64,000 nt of DNA from Harmonia axyridis (GCF_914767665.1 NC_059503.1:9920001-9984000); one strand, 5' to 3'. Shown: positions 49,142-62,894, counted from the first letter of the stretch. A program made the numbers and translations. Notes: a model not told the origin generated them from the letters alone.

Positions 49142-50179
49142 TAAAAGAGGTGTTGAATGAGGAGAGTTTTGAGACCAAGTGAAGTGTTTTAGCGAAAAAG
49201 AAAAGGTAGAAGAATATTCTTATGCTGAAAATTTTAATAGATGATTCCGCCGAAGGCAGAGAAAGCTGTGTGAAAACATTTTTTTTTGGGTATGATACAC
49301 AGTAAGGTGTGGGATAGGATTTATAAAAATTTCTTGATCGTAGATCGCTATGGCGGTTAGTAATCATTTTTGACAGGTGGCCACTTTCCTTAATAAAGTG
49401 TGCGGTGTCCTTTGTTATGGCTATTCAGATTTGGATCTAAGGTGTCTGTTGCTCATGAGTAAATCAGAATTTCTCGGAAGGTAATAGTGTTACAAGACCA
49501 AAAATCGATTATGTCCGATGTTTTAGGAGAGAATGGCGAGTGAGACTAGTTGCGCACTAATTGGCAGAGTTTTTTCATTGGCTTTCAACTGCGACTTAAA
49601 TACCAACTTCAATTTAACCGTAAAATTGAACATCAATTCAACTTAGACTGGAAATCGTCGGCCCAGTATTTGCTGAACATTTTTCATCAGAACAACGCCA
49701 CGATCTCGTCATACTGGCCGAAAGTAAATTACGATAATAACCCCCATAATAACGGTCATTTCCAAGATTGAAACAATTAATGTACACGGAATGGCCAGAG
49801 GGGTATTCGACTTTTTAAGCAGTTTTTATGCCCTTGGTGGAATGCAACGTGAAACGTAATATGCTTCGCAGTGAGCTTGAGCCTTTCAAGCCGCTAGAAA
49901 TGCCGAAGATCGCTTGTATGGCGGCAGCAAGCCGTTGAGTCAATGACCCAACAGCACAATCTCATGCACTTCTTCACTCTGGAATTCGAGGGCTATGAAT
50001 CATTCAAGGCTCGAGCCCCATATTCGCGTGTTACGTAAGATGACCTTGATCTCACTCTCAAAAATGGAGATTGGTATCAGAATTTGTACCTACATGCTGC
50101 CAAAGTATTATGTTATCCGTATAGTCTTTCAGGCGAAAGTGTTTCACATAAAACTAACATTGAAAAGTCCTCGGCCATA
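49142..50179. other. Unique DNA with GC-richer island at 49520-49960
   Basis: No coding homology or repeat was seen in this interval. Confidence 0.35.
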
Positions 50180-51080
50180 GTAAAACACATTTTTCGGGCA
50201 AAATTCGATTTTATTATTCAACATAGTTGCCTTCGAGGGCGATACAGCGATTATAGTGATCTTCCAACTTCTCGATTCCATTTTTGGATAACGATATGTC
50301 TTTCGCTTCAAAATAGGCCTCATTTTCGGCGATTACTTCTTCATTGGCGCTGAATTTATTTCCAGCGAGCATTCTTTTGAGGTCTGAAAACAGGAAAAAG
50401 TCGCTGAGGGCCAGATCTGGCGAATACGGTGGACGAAGAAGCAATTCGAAGCCCAATTCATGCAATTTTGCCATTGTTTTCATTGATTTGTGACACGGCG
50501 CATTGTCTTGATGAAATAGCACTTTTTTTTTCTTCAAATGAGGCCGTTTTTTAACGTTTTCATCCTTCAAACGATCCAATAACGCTATATAATAATCGCT
50601 GTTGATGGTCGGGCTCTTTTGGGGGTAATCGATGAATATTATACCTTGCGCATTCCAGAATACTGATGCCATAACCTTGTTAGCTGACTGTTGTGTTTTT
50701 TCTCGCTTGGGATTCGGTTCATCGTGTGCGGTCCACTCAGCTGACTGTCGATTGGACTCCAGAGAGAAATCATGGAGCCATGTTTCATCCATTGTCACAT
50801 ATCAACGCAAAAATTCAGGTTTATTGCACTTGAACAGCTTCAAACACTGCTCAGAATCATCAACAGGTTGTTGCTTTGATCGATTGTGAGCTCGCGCGGC
50901 ACTCATTTTGTACACAGCTTTCTCATGTACAAATATTCGTGAATGATATGATGTACACGTTCAGATGATATATTCACAATGTCTGCTATCTCGATCAGCT
51001 TCACTTCACGGCCATTCAAAATCATTCTGTTAAATTTTTTGATTTTTTTATCGGTGACAAGCTGAAAATTTAATCGCACG
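50180..51080 (-). pseudogene. Mariner transposase, DD34D, nearly full C-terminal two-thirds
   Basis: On the minus strand the remnant enters at about 51080 (VTDKKIKKFNRMILNGREVK), passes the second helix-turn-helix (IADIVNISSERVHHIIHE), and reaches LCTK, where the tryptophan of WVPREL is a stop. One frameshift and one further stop (before YVTMDETW) follow. From 50798 an uninterrupted frame of 194 codons holds the catalytic core: MDETWLHDF, HQDNAPCH and SPDLALSDFF, with 34 residues between the second and third aspartates. It ends ALEGNYVE at 50214. A terminal sequence gtaaaacacatttttcgg next to TA marks the element end at 50180. The N-terminal DNA-binding helix is missing. It is closely related to the copy at 62895-63524. 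Confidence 0.93.
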
Positions 51081-52917
51081 TTAATAAAGTTACTATAGCG
51101 ATATTTATAAACGAACCAGTGTAAAATTTGCAGTTTTTTATCTTCGTCATATAACAGTGAATTTAATCGAATCCTAACAGTATTTCCTGTACGTAATTCC
51201 ATTGAAACGTTGTTCAATTCCGTTCAAGATCGTCAGATGGCAAGCACTGTGGTAAAGAATCCGTTCATCGGTATTTTCATGCGAATGAAAGAATTTCAAC
51301 TGTAGAAAAGATAAAAATAACTACCATAAAAGAGGATACGATATTTGGCATCAAGATAATCAGGCACCCATTAAAACTTTCAAGAGAGGCTGGAAATTTT
51401 ATGACTGTTTTATCTTATGGCGGCATAAAAGAATGTTATACTCGAAAATTGGAGTTATCTCGACACTATCCACTCCTATTTGGGAGTGAATATCGTTCTG
51501 AATTTTATTTTTAACGAAAAGCCAATTTCACATAAACTTTATTACAGTTGAAGTATGTTTGGTAATTTTTATTGGAAATTGAATCCAATTGAATGGAAGC
51601 ATTGAAGAATCAATAATATAGGAATTCACTTCTCAATGTTTCAATTTTTTCATAGGCAGTTGTGAATGATTTTTCTCGTTTAATAAATGTTCATTATTGG
51701 TCTAAATTCTCTTGAATACATTGGAGATACCTACTAATCCTACTTATCTCATGAAAACTCAGTATGTTCTCCTTCTTTTCAAGTACCTATCCGAGTCGAA
51801 TGTTGGAAAAACATGTTAGAGAACGACTAAGTAGGTATAAACAAGAGCACAAAAGATCCTAATAAAAATGCTCTTTAAAATTTGTTTTCTTCACAATGAG
51901 AGGGATTTTTTGAATGTCTCATTAAGTGGAAAAAAGCTCGAATGAATTCCCAAAAAAAATAAACAACGATATTTCCACCAGTGACATCTGCATCAAAAAG
52001 AATTGATTAAAAAAAACTCCGTCCTTTCCGTGTCAATCAATCAGAATTCTTTCAAAGAATCCCCAAACTTACCTGTCGCACTTACAGTATATCAAGTTAC
52101 GGTTCCACCCTTCGTGAATCACATTGTACTTTTCTTCCCATAACCCACAACTCAATAACACATAAATCCCGATATTCATCCAAAAAGATTTTATGAACTG
52201 TGTTCATTATTCACCATTGTAGGCAGTCAGCTGCCAGACGCAAAAACGAAAATAATGGCAATGATAATATACAGATACCAAAAGAACCGCTCCTATAAGA
52301 AGGACGCACGCCAGACGACTTCTTTCAACCTGAATTATATCGCTTCATACCACCTTAAGAATATATCGGAGTATAAGGACCCCTGAGTGGCCCCAGTCAA
52401 TGGGATTCCCATTCAGGTCCCAATTCTCTATGGGCAGGTATTGCCACCATTATTCTCGATTGTCGACAATGACGCTCGGAATGGATTCGTTTGAGGGTGT
52501 TTGAGAGAGTGCATACGGTGTTGTTTCCATCGCAACAGAGTTGAAGATGCCAACGGAGGCAGCTATTGATTGAGCCCATCTTCAGAACTACGTATAAAAA
52601 TGGATATTTGGAATTCTGGTAGAATGATAACTGATAAATACAAATGACTGACACTTGCTAATGAATGAAGGAAAAAGGAAAAAGTACGATTTCCAAGTGT
52701 ATATAAATACTTATCTGGTTAATGTTTCGGCAAATATGCCATCCACATAACCATTGTCAAACAGAAGATTTCCACGTTATTACGTAGGAATCAAAATAGA
52801 AAGTAACCCAAGGAGAATGTTCATCTTCAAGGGAAAGTAGCGATATACCGGTTTCACCCTTATTAGGGATCATCAGTACAGAATGATAACTGCACCTCGT
52901 GCAAATTGGGCGCCAGT
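51081..52917. other. AT-rich DNA, nothing recognised
   Basis: No gene, RNA or repeat is supported. The 5' end of the neighbouring mariner element is not found here. Confidence 0.4.
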
Positions 52918-54832
52918 GGATCTCAGAGTGATAAACATGGATAGAGAGAGCATATGTTTTTTTTAGTAAGTTTGTCCCCAATATGAACCATCAAATTTGA
53001 AATGAAGCGCGCGGAAATGAAAACATATCAGTGATACGATATTTCACTCAATTCGCGAGTTTCTCCACAGAGAACGCACTTCTTAAGTTCCATAGTGAAC
53101 CAACGTTACAAATTGACTCAAAATGTATTGAAATAAATACCTAAATATATCAAAAATTGAGAAAACACTCTTCAGTCGCACCAAACGACGTGAAACAACC
53201 TATGACACTAGGAGAGCAAAAGTTTCCAAACCTTGGATTGCAGCAGGTAGATACAGAAAATAATAAATATTCTGCTTTATATAAATTCGACAATTAGGAA
53301 AAGCATCGAATTCCAAACACTCAAATTTGCATATTTAATCGGGAATCACTCAAATGAATATATTTCGTTCAATATAATATACATTCATTATGATATAGTA
53401 AAATTGTGAATTTGAAAATATATCACAAATATCATCGGAAAACAGTCTATTCATCTGAATAAAGCAGGTACCGTCCAGTGGTAACTTGATAGGTGTAGAA
53501 AAGTCTTGTCCAAACATAGCGACAGTAGATTCAATTCTTTTTTCCTCAAGGTAGGTATAGCAAAATATCCCCTCTTGAGAGGGTAGCCAAACAATAGTTT
53601 CAACGGCAAATAGAAGAATGAATCTGCCTTTTCGAGAGCTACTGTCAGACCAACAATAGAATAATTGCTACCCCCTACAATATGCGAATGAAAAAGAATG
53701 AATTTTGGTTGACTGCTCACCATACTCAAGAGCATTCATAATCGCATTAGGTGGAGATCTTTAATATCGAGGTCCGATGAACTCAAAGACGCATTATGCC
53801 ATTGATTTTTGAACATGTGCTGTGTTAGCTTTGCTTGATTGTAGTGAAAAGAAACTGGTGCTTTTGTTATGAGCCACAAAGGACTTTGGAAGGTATTTTA
53901 TATCTCAATTCAAACCTAAAAAACTTTTCATATATTCTACCTGTCATTTGGCCAACAAAATTATTGATGGAGGTGCATTGTTTTGAACGAAATATGAGAA
54001 AGGCACTGACGTGAAAGCCGAAACTTTCGAACGTTGTTCTAATTCATACCTATTTATGTATTCGTTTTCATCAAATTCAGCATATCAGACTGTTATTTTA
54101 CATCCATGTTTTAGATTTTTGTATTAATTTTAAAAAAATGATATCTCGCTGTTACCCTGAAACAAGGCCATAATAATGAATAAATTCAGTTGAAATTTCA
54201 GGCAGAATGAACTATTTTTCAGGTTAATTCAATTCCATAGAATAATAACATAGATAGAAGGAGTATACGCAATTTTTTCATGTACCCGACAAGGTTAGAT
54301 TATGTTGTCGGATTGTGATATAGTTTCAAATCCACAATTTTACTGTATCGTTATGAATGTATATTATATTGAGTGAAATATATTTATTCGAGTTATTCCC
54401 GATTAAATATGCAAATTTGAATATTTGGAATCCGATATTTTTTTCCTAATTGTCGAATTCATAATATGTAGAATATTTATTATTTTCTGTATCTACCTGC
54501 TGAAATCCAAGGTTTGGCAACTATTGCTCTCCTATTGTCATCTGTTGTTTCACGTCGTTTGGCGCGCTTAAGTTTGTTTTCTGGATTTTTGATATATTTA
54601 GGTATTCTTCTCAATATATTTTGAGTTGTTATGAAACGTTGATTCACTATGGGACATCTGAAGTGGATTCTTTGTGGAGAAACTCGCGAATTGAGTGAAA
54701 TATCGCATCACTGATATGTTTTCATTTTCCCGCGCTTCATGTCAAATTTATTAGTTAATGTTGGGGACAAAATTTGCTTACCTACTAAAAATAACATTAT
54801 GCTCCTTTCATCTATGTTAATTACTCTGTGTT
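52918..54832. mobile_element. Element with ~520-base inverted repeats and ~870-base core
   Basis: The arms 52918-53432 and 54305-54832 are inverted copies, for example cactcaattcgcgagtttct at 53046 and its complement near 54690. Small indels distinguish them. The core (53433-54304) has no transposase motif; its longest frame is a 94-codon minus-strand ORF without resemblance. Target duplications are not evident. Long-TIR deletion derivative of a DNA transposon is the likeliest reading. Confidence 0.85.
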
Positions 54833-56932
54833 GAAATCTAATTCATTATTGATATGATTTATTTCATGCTTTAAAATCTTTCGCTTCAACACCATTCCCA
54901 AGAAATATTTCGCATTTTTTAGGCCGACACGCACTAGGCTGCTCTTTCATCTTCAATTCCATTTCCCATGACGTTTATTCATCTCAGCGACAAAGAAAAA
55001 TCGTCCAGTTTCCAAATCGAAGCGGTATCGCTATTTATCAAGTGCGCTCGAAATTCAGCGGGTTAAAGAGGAAACAATTAATAAAAGTCGAAAATTGTGA
55101 GTTGTAGAAAATGCGGAATTTTATATTTATAATGCGCCGCTGTTGAAAGAACGGCAAGATCTATAACTGCACATTTGTGAAATATATGGTCGAGGAATGT
55201 TTGGTGTCACACGAAATTAATAGGTCGATATGTCTAAGGGTTCTGCTTTTATTTCTTTGTACTCTGCCAAATTCTATGATTCGCCATTACACGTTTTATT
55301 TTTGAGCTCAACGTCACGAGATTTTTTCATATTTTTGGATATTCTGCTTGAATTTTCTGTGGACCTACTCACATGATCCGAATTTTTGAAATTATCAAGA
55401 GGAAAACTTTTCGAACTACCATATTTTCTTACCCTTAGTTGGATTTTATTCCGGCATGGGAGATCTGAACCTACCCTGCAAATGTTTAGGTTTTTTTATT
55501 CGAAAACTATCCTCTGTTCGAGGAACGAGCAGTAAAGAAGAAATATTCGAAGTAATCTTGTCTGCTAATTTGAGAATAAATATATTTTATCACAGATTTA
55601 TCGAGTATTTATACAGTACATAAATGAGCAATATATTGAAATTACTCGTAGTTCATAGAGAACTGATAGTTCTGCATAAAACATCATTGGAACCCTCTTC
55701 CTTTTCCTGCATCCTGCAAAGATAAGCATATACCCGTCACGTTCATGAGAAGTAAACGGTTTCCGTAAAAACATTAAAAGCCGAAGGTTCGTAAAGTTAA
55801 CCTTTAAAAAAATTAATGATTCTACGAATGAACATCTTATAATTTTATGGCATTGAATGTAATTCGAATTGAACTTCGGAATAAGTACCATCCTGTATTC
55901 CATGATTCGCATTAAATGATCACGTTTGACCCTCATCTTAAGTTTCCCATAAAGTACCTTGCGATTATAAACATCAACCAAATTATTATTTCATTTATAT
56001 GAAAGTGGTTACAAATAAAAAATTTCATACTCTTATATTTATATTGCCAATTATCACACTTAAATAATACTTGTCGCATTAAACTGAAGATAAGCTGACA
56101 CCGAAACTATCGAATAATGATTTCTTGATGACAAGTCTCATTTTCTGTAGGGAGTTATTTTATTCATCAAATATTGTATAATTCATTCAACTCGAAAAAA
56201 AAACATTGCTGATTATTGTAATGAGTTTCGTTTGTGCTGAAAAAACAAAAATGCTTGTTGTGCAAATTAGTTTCGTATCTCTATTTATTTTCAGCTGCGA
56301 AATTTAAATTTGCATTTATTCGAATTCCTTACTCAAATATTGACTTTCTATCGTGACCAGTTCATATTGTATATTTACGAATGCTGCAGTGTTAATAAAA
56401 TAGAACTCATTTTCTGTGATGAATTTATGTTTATTATGATTAACAAGCAGCATTAATTCAACGCGGCATATTTATTGTTCTTCGATGGCTAAGAAGTCAG
56501 TCAAAATTCCCTTCTTTTTGGGAATGTGAAGAACTTGTTTTTATCATAAATGTAATTTCATTAGTAGATATATTTCAGCTGCAGTTTCTAACAAACTTGC
56601 ATAATGATCATTTTCAGTTGAAATCTCAAACTTATGTTGAGTATCTCAAACTTATATCCAGTTTTGATGCATGAGCCTATTGAATGCGTAAACTTCTCAT
56701 CAAATTTTGAATTTTCACTTTCTTTCGAATGCAGAACAATCTACTGTTGCTTCCGCCTATTTGGGAACTACTAGATCGTAGATGTTAACAATACGTTCAG
56801 GTATTTGTAAAAATAACGCCATCGAAATAATAGTCGATTTGTCTCTGCATCATGAAGTTATTCTCGATTTAACATGTCAGCCTACGAGCCTTATTATCGT
56901 CATTTGCGGGAGGTTTTGATTTTCTGCTTTAA
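54833..56932. other. AT-rich DNA, nothing recognised
   Basis: A 127-codon minus-strand frame at 55598-55981 resembles no known family and lacks coding character. No repeats were seen. Confidence 0.4.
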
Positions 56933-57882
56933 ATGAAGAAATCTGCGGCTGAGGCTCATCGAATGCTCTCAAATACATATGGTGAGGCCGCTTTTAGTGA
57001 AAGAACGTACTGAGAGTGGTTTTGAAGTTTCAATAACGGTGATTTTGGACGTCGAAGACCAGCAAAGACCAGTGGAAGAGAGAAGGTTTTCGAAGATGCA
57101 GAATTGGAGGCATTAATTGATCAAGACTCGTGTTCAACGCAACAAGAATTGGCAAGATGATTGTGAGTGACGCAACAAGCCATTTCAAAACGCTTGAAAG
57201 TCATGGGAATGATTCCGAAACAAGGAAATTGGGTGCTGTACGAGTTGAAGCCGAGAAAAGTTGAACAGCGTTTGTTTGCTTGTGAACAGCTGCTTGCAAG
57301 GCAAAGACGAAAGGGATTTCTGATTCGCATTGTGACTGGAGACGAAAACTGGGTTCATTACGATAATTCTAAGCGTGGAAAATCATGGAGATATTCAAGT
57401 CATGCTTCTACGTCGTCGGCCAAACCGAATATTCATGGTTCCATGCTTAGTATTTGGTGGGACCAACTCGGCCTAGTGTATTATGAGTTGTTAAACCCGA
57501 CTGTAACAATCTCAGGCAATCGTTATCGAACGCAATTAATGCGTTTGAGTCGGGCATTGAAAGACAAACGGTCGTAATACACCAAGAGATATGATGAAAT
57601 GATTTTACAGCATGACAATGCTCGACCCCATGTTGCGAAAGTGGTCAAAACATACTTGGGAACGTTGACCGGCCGTATTCTCCAGACCTTGCTTCCTCAG
57701 ACTATCACTTGTTTCGGTCAACAGCATACAGACTGGCTGACCAGCACTTCCGGTCTCATGAAGAAGTAAAAAATTGGATCGATACGTGGATCACTTCAAA
57801 AGATGGCCAGTTTGGGATTCGTACGCAGCCCAAAATATGGGAGAAAGTAGTGGCCATCGATGGACAATACTTTGAATCATAA
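56933..57882 (+). pseudogene. Mariner transposase, mauritiana (Mos1-like) type, DD34D
   Basis: One frame starts MKKSAAEAHRMLSNTYGEAA at 56933, matching the Mos1-type N-terminal domain. It runs through FEDAELEALIDQD and TQQAISKRLKVMG to the first catalytic block IVTGDENWVHYDN, then IWWDQLGLVYYELL. Four in-frame tga codons fall between 57005 and 57166 and a taa at 57575. The second block is QHDNARPH. A deletion of roughly 20-25 bases removes the LPHPP region and shifts frame. The third block, YSPDLASSDYHLF, and the tail (WEKVVAIDGQYFES) end at a taa at 57882. It is clearly a different lineage from the mariner at 50180-51080. Confidence 0.93.
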
Positions 57883-58411
57883 ATATATAACCAGTTTTTT
57901 ACAAGAAAGTATATAATGTCAGAAACCGGTGAGCCGGTGGATCGACATTGCCTGCAGAAGAAACCCAACCGTCAAATCAGAGCGAATCTACTCTTATTCT
58001 CCTCCAAAACGAGCCGAATTCCCGCCATCCAGCCGAGACGATCGAAAAAGTGTAAAAGTGAGAATTCTAATTCAATTGCACGGCCAAAACGCTTCAAACT
58101 CGGCCCGACATTAGCCGTGATAAAATCCCGACGTTCCTCGCTTCATTCCTTCGCCTTCCCGACAAGAGAGGAGAGAAGGAGCCAGCGCCAGCCAGAGAAA
58201 AACGGCAGCTGTGCCCCTCCGCGTCTTTCCATCTATTAGATCCCGGGCGACAGGCTCGATTTCATCAATTTTCGTAATCAAATGCTTTACACTCCGCTTA
58301 ATCCCTTGTTTGCGATATTCCACCTGAGTCGTTTTTGAATACCGAATTACATCTCCGGGATGTTTTACATCGCTTTCACGTCGTCCCCGACATCTGGGCT
58401 GTCACGCGGAC
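57883..58411. other. GC-richer unique DNA
   Basis: Overlapping open frames up to 107 codons occur here but are basic, low-complexity and unlike known proteins. This could be a conserved non-coding element or an unrecognised exon. Confidence 0.3.
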
Positions 58412-59495
58412 CAGATAACTGATCTATTTAGGATGATAATCGAAGTGCTTTTTCCACCCGAAGGGGTTTTTTTCTCTAGACTTTGACGCGGACAATTACG
58501 GAAAGGGGTGAAGTGAAAGGGTGAAGATGGGATGGAAAGGAAATTGAAGGCGCTTTTTGAAATCGTTAATTCAGTCGGCAGGATAAAATGGTTTTCTTCA
58601 ACTGCTATGGAAAGTAGCGTATTCTTCGCAGCTCACTCAATTTCAAAACTATGTATTTCTCATACTGTGAGAAATATTATTCCACACGGCACTTTGCCCA
58701 CACTTCGCTTGGTAGACCAATGAAATTGGGCTTTTTAGATGTTGTTTCTATGGAAACGCATGAAATGATCAGATAACTGATCTATTTAGGATGATAATCG
58801 AAGTGCTTTTTCCACCAGAAGGGTTTTTTTTCTCTACTTTGACGCGGACAATTAGGAAAAGGGGTGAAGTGATAGGGTGAAGATGGGATGGAAAGGAAAT
58901 TGAAGGCGCTTTTTGAAATCGTTAATTCAGTCGGCACGATAAAAGGGATTTCTACAACTGCTATGGAAAGTAGCGTTTTCTTTATAGCTTACTCAATTTC
59001 AAAACTATGTATTCCTCATACAGTGAGAAATATTATTCATGAGGGTACTTTGCCCACACCTCGCTTGGTATACCAATGAAATTGGGCTTTTGAGAAGTCG
59101 TTTCTATGGAAACGTAATAAATGAACAGATACTGTCAACGAAGGCCATTTCGAATTAAATTAGATACATCACTCGAATTATTTGAATTTGTGCTGTAGGA
59201 AGAGTATAGTGTGCAGCATGTGGAGAAAGTCCTTTCCTTACACGTGTTTTTCCACGCTCGTGAGAAAAGTTGGACTTTCCTTACTTGTTGCACAAAACAC
59301 TGTTTCCTACAACTGCTATGAAAAGTAGCGTATTCTTCATAGCTTACTCAATTTCAAAACTATGTATTGCTCATACTGTGGGAAATATTATTTCTCACGG
59401 CACTTTGCCCACACGTCGCTTGGTAGACCAATGAAATTGGGCTTTTGAGTCGTTTCTATGGAAACGCAATAAATTAGCAGATACTGTCAACGAAG
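58412..59495. repeat. Tandem repeat, ~357-base unit, two full copies and one partial
   Basis: Copies start at 58412 and 58769 (cagataactgatctattta). A third partial copy (about 59302-59480) follows a non-homologous insert of about 170 bases. Each full unit contains a 63-codon open frame (MERKLKALFEIVNSVG...) at 58532 and 58888. It differs between copies mostly by substitutions, without clear coding constraint. Confidence 0.9.
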
Positions 59496-61196
59496 TTGTT
59501 TTATTAAAGTCATGCCATTAGTCGGAGTCGGAGTAAAAGGAGTTATTTTAAATGAGGATATTAAAATCGCTTATCCATAAATCAACCTAATGATTCGATC
59601 AAATTTGAAAGGATAACAGTAAAAAAAGTAGGAAAAAAATACAATATTCAAATTTTCATTGTTCAAGAAATCACATTAGATTGAAGGTCAACCACTATCT
59701 AAAATTACACTATTCTCACAAAAAAAACAAGACCAGCCGCACCTAATCAATTAGTAAAAAGCAACAACAAACAACCGAACCCATCAAATCCACCGACAAA
59801 TATTTGACGCGAATATATCAGTGGAAACCAATTATCCATATTGATCAGACCAGGAGAAGAAACCGTATATTGTTTGTTGACGTACGTACTCCATCTGGTC
59901 AACGTCAAACCCTGGCTCCAGCTCGATACTCAATTTAATTATTATTGTACAATATTAATTTTCTAACGGCAACCGCCCTCCGCTGCATAATTGGGAAATA
60001 CGGTTATCCGCAACAACCCCTCTCTTATGCTGACAAACCCACCAGCTTGTAATAGCCCCAGGCAGGATTCGTATCAATTTAGGCCACGTCACGCAATTTT
60101 CAACTGGGATTTAATGATTTCGTAATCATATGACGCGTTTTATCCACTCGATGTACCTGTTCGCTAATTTTGAGTTTAATGGATGATAGACTGGGCCTGC
60201 AGGGGTCGAAATCGATGACTGATTGGATTGAGGCATTAAAATGAATCCAACCCTATGGTCCCTATGTGCGGGGTAAGTCCCTGCTCGTACGTTCGTACAC
60301 AATTGTTGATCTAGGCCTCACTTTGGAAATATCTGGATTTACCCTTCACTCAGCCAAATTATACAGTTGGTATGATGTGCTATGATGCTCCCATAACTAT
60401 TCTAGTGATCCTATTATAGTGATCAAATCATGACAGATAGATACGTAAACTGTGGGAGTTAAAGAACATGGATTGAGATTTTTATTTGAAAAGGTTGCAC
60501 CAGAAGCTAGGACCTGGTCTGGGAAATAAAGTATCTGGTATCGGGGGACCATTTACTCTATTTATTGGCCTTGTGGTGCCTAATGTGGTCATGGAAGACA
60601 GTATCAGATCCAACAAGAACTAGCACAATCCCTTAAATTTCTGAGAGGTCTCAGAGCGGCATAAGAGAGTTGGGATAGAAAAATTGAAACAAATTGAAAC
60701 GAAGATCCACATGCTTGAGAAATACAAGTGATATCAGCTCTATTATTATGTTGGCTATGTAGAGGGATGATACAGGGGGACTTCTCAAGAAAGTTGTAGA
60801 GATATCGGAGAACACCATTCAATTGCCAGAAAGATTATATCATGTTGTTTTTTCAAGCTGTTTCTAAACTAACATCATCCAAATGAGACACCAGATCTTG
60901 CTGTGGCTGAAATATTTTTTCTCTAATTCTGTGGTTATTCCGTTCATTCTTCCACATCTTGTAGAACAAAATCGTGCGAGAATATATCAGAAACGCACAG
61001 TTTTCATGGTTATATTTTATTATTCTATGTTGGTACTCCGAACTTTCCGCCACGGCTTTATCTGTCAATTCATCAATTTGCCTTAAAAGAAATCAGTTCT
61101 GCCAACCAACATTTTCCAATGCAAAAATCACTAAAATATATTTATGGAAATATTTCATTAATTTCAAAGAAAATGCAATGAATTAGAGAAAATAAT
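59496..61196. other. Unique DNA with GC-richer island at 59800-60260
   Basis: The island lacks repeats and coding homology. The remainder is AT-rich. Confidence 0.35.
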
Positions 61197-61318
61197 GTAT
61201 AATACTCGTACAGAAGGCTCATTCTACCACTCGTTCTTCCAAAACTCGCCACTTCGTTGCTCGTTTTTGAATTTTGAACTCGTGGAAGAATATCAATGCC
61301 TTCTGCACTTGTATTATA
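61197..61318. repeat. Short hairpin element
   Basis: The ends gtataatactcgtacagaag and the complement-like cttctgcacttgtattata pair, with ccactcg/cgtgg inside. It is a compact imperfect palindrome of about 120 bases. Confidence 0.65.
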
Positions 61319-61589
61319 AATAACTATTCTGGTTTACTCTGGTGTGGTTCAGTAACGGAAATTTTGCTTATTTACATATCCTGAGAGATGCAAGTGATCT
61401 TCAACATGTTTCCACAAAATGGCAATCATAGGTATTTGTTAAAATACCTATGACCTGGCTTCCTGGCAATTGTCAACTACCTTCATTTCATTAGTAGTTC
61501 ATTGTATAGAAGCATCTTGAGGTAATATGCTTAAAATCCGAAAAGGTGAATCATGTTTCCATGCTCAACGAAATGGAGTAACTCTACTA
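61319..61589. other. AT-rich DNA, nothing recognised
   Basis: Nothing could be supported here. Confidence 0.35.
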
Positions 61590-62200
61590 TGGGTATTGTG
61601 GTATTGAAGGAAACGAAAAAACCGATGAACTTGCAGACAGGGCATCAAGGTTCACACCTGTTGGTCCTGACCCTTTCTGTGGGCTTGGGCAAGACCAATA
61701 TGAGGCAGCGGTCCAACAATGGGACTGGACGATAGAAAAACCCTCTAGAGAAACACTCAGTGTCTTGCTCAGACAAAGAAATTTATGGTTCTTTCACCAA
61801 CCTATACCAGGAAACTTCTGAAGCTGCCACGAGCTAAGCTTCGGGTAATGATGGGACTGCTGACAGGACAAGGTCGGTACAAATAACTTTTGTACCACAT
61901 GGCTAAGTCAGCAGATGAAATTTTCAGACTCTGTGGAAAGGAAGTAGAAACTGCCGAACACATAGTGTGCAAATGTCAGGGGCTGATTAGCCTAAAAACC
62001 ACTCATATGGGAAAGTCAGTTCTGGATACTCACGAAGTAATAGCCACGGCTCCTAAGGATGTCGGTTTCGTTAACAGTATCGACGGCCTCCCTGGGTTTG
62101 TATGAATAGGTAGAGTTAAGAACAAGAGATCTAATTGGTCGTAGTTCACGGAAAGCTAGCAATGCTGCAACAAACCTGATTCAGTGAATAATAATAATTA
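61590..62200 (+). pseudogene. 3' end of an RNase H-bearing non-LTR retrotransposon (best copy)
   Basis: From 61597 the frame reads CGIEGNEKTDELADRASRF, the RNase H box with its catalytic aspartate in DELAD. It then gives CGLGQDQYEAAVQQWDW and a stop at about 61818. After frameshifts, the C-terminal zinc-knuckle-like region appears (FRLCGKEVETAEHIVCKC, 61911-61970), followed by a conserved tail and an AAT-rich end near 62190. About a dozen bases are missing before the box, so WVPGH is lost. Upstream reverse transcriptase is absent: the copy is 5'-truncated, as is usual for this class. Confidence 0.85.
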
Positions 62201-62894
62201 AAATTAGAATTAGAATTATGATTGCGGGAATTTGGACAGTTGTGTTCCTCTTTCAAATCTTTATTTTAAAACTAATTAATTAATGCAGATAGCTCTGAAA
62301 GTTTCCGACAAAACTTCTTGACAGCGGTTGAAGAACGAAAGGATTTGTGATCATATCAGGAGGTTTGAATTTTTGTTGCTCAAACGATTTCAAAGGTTTA
62401 CAATTGAAAATAATGAACCGAAAATTAGTATAAAATGCTCAAATCTTGAGGGCGCCTCGTTACAATGTCTACAGTTCCGCTTCAAATAACGATAAAATTT
62501 CCACCGTCTTCCAAGCGCCCATTTCCAATCGCACCCTGCAGGTATTTACTTTTCGTATTATCCAAAAGAAAGTCGGAATTCATACGGACCTCTTAAGCAC
62601 ACCAAGTTCCGGCCAACTTTTTAATTATTATCAACTTTATAACGAGCGTGTTTCGAAACTCGGGCCGAAGAAGTTATCGGGACTGTTCAAACACTCCGGT
62701 TCTTCCGGGGAAAATATCATCTGGAAAACTCCGGAAATTTTCCGGACAGACTTTGAATATGCGAGGATTCGATGTTAATTTTGTCAACACTCTCTTTCCA
62801 CGGATCGATCGCTCTGTCGTGTCTGCATTTTTCGAATTTTGGGCTAGAAAATGTCTTGAACGATAATGTTGGACTCAAAAGAGGTGAAAAATTT
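62201..62894. other. Unique DNA with GC-richer island at 62440-62780
   Basis: A 110-codon open frame without an ATG at its start crosses the island. No family resemblance is seen. Confidence 0.3.
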
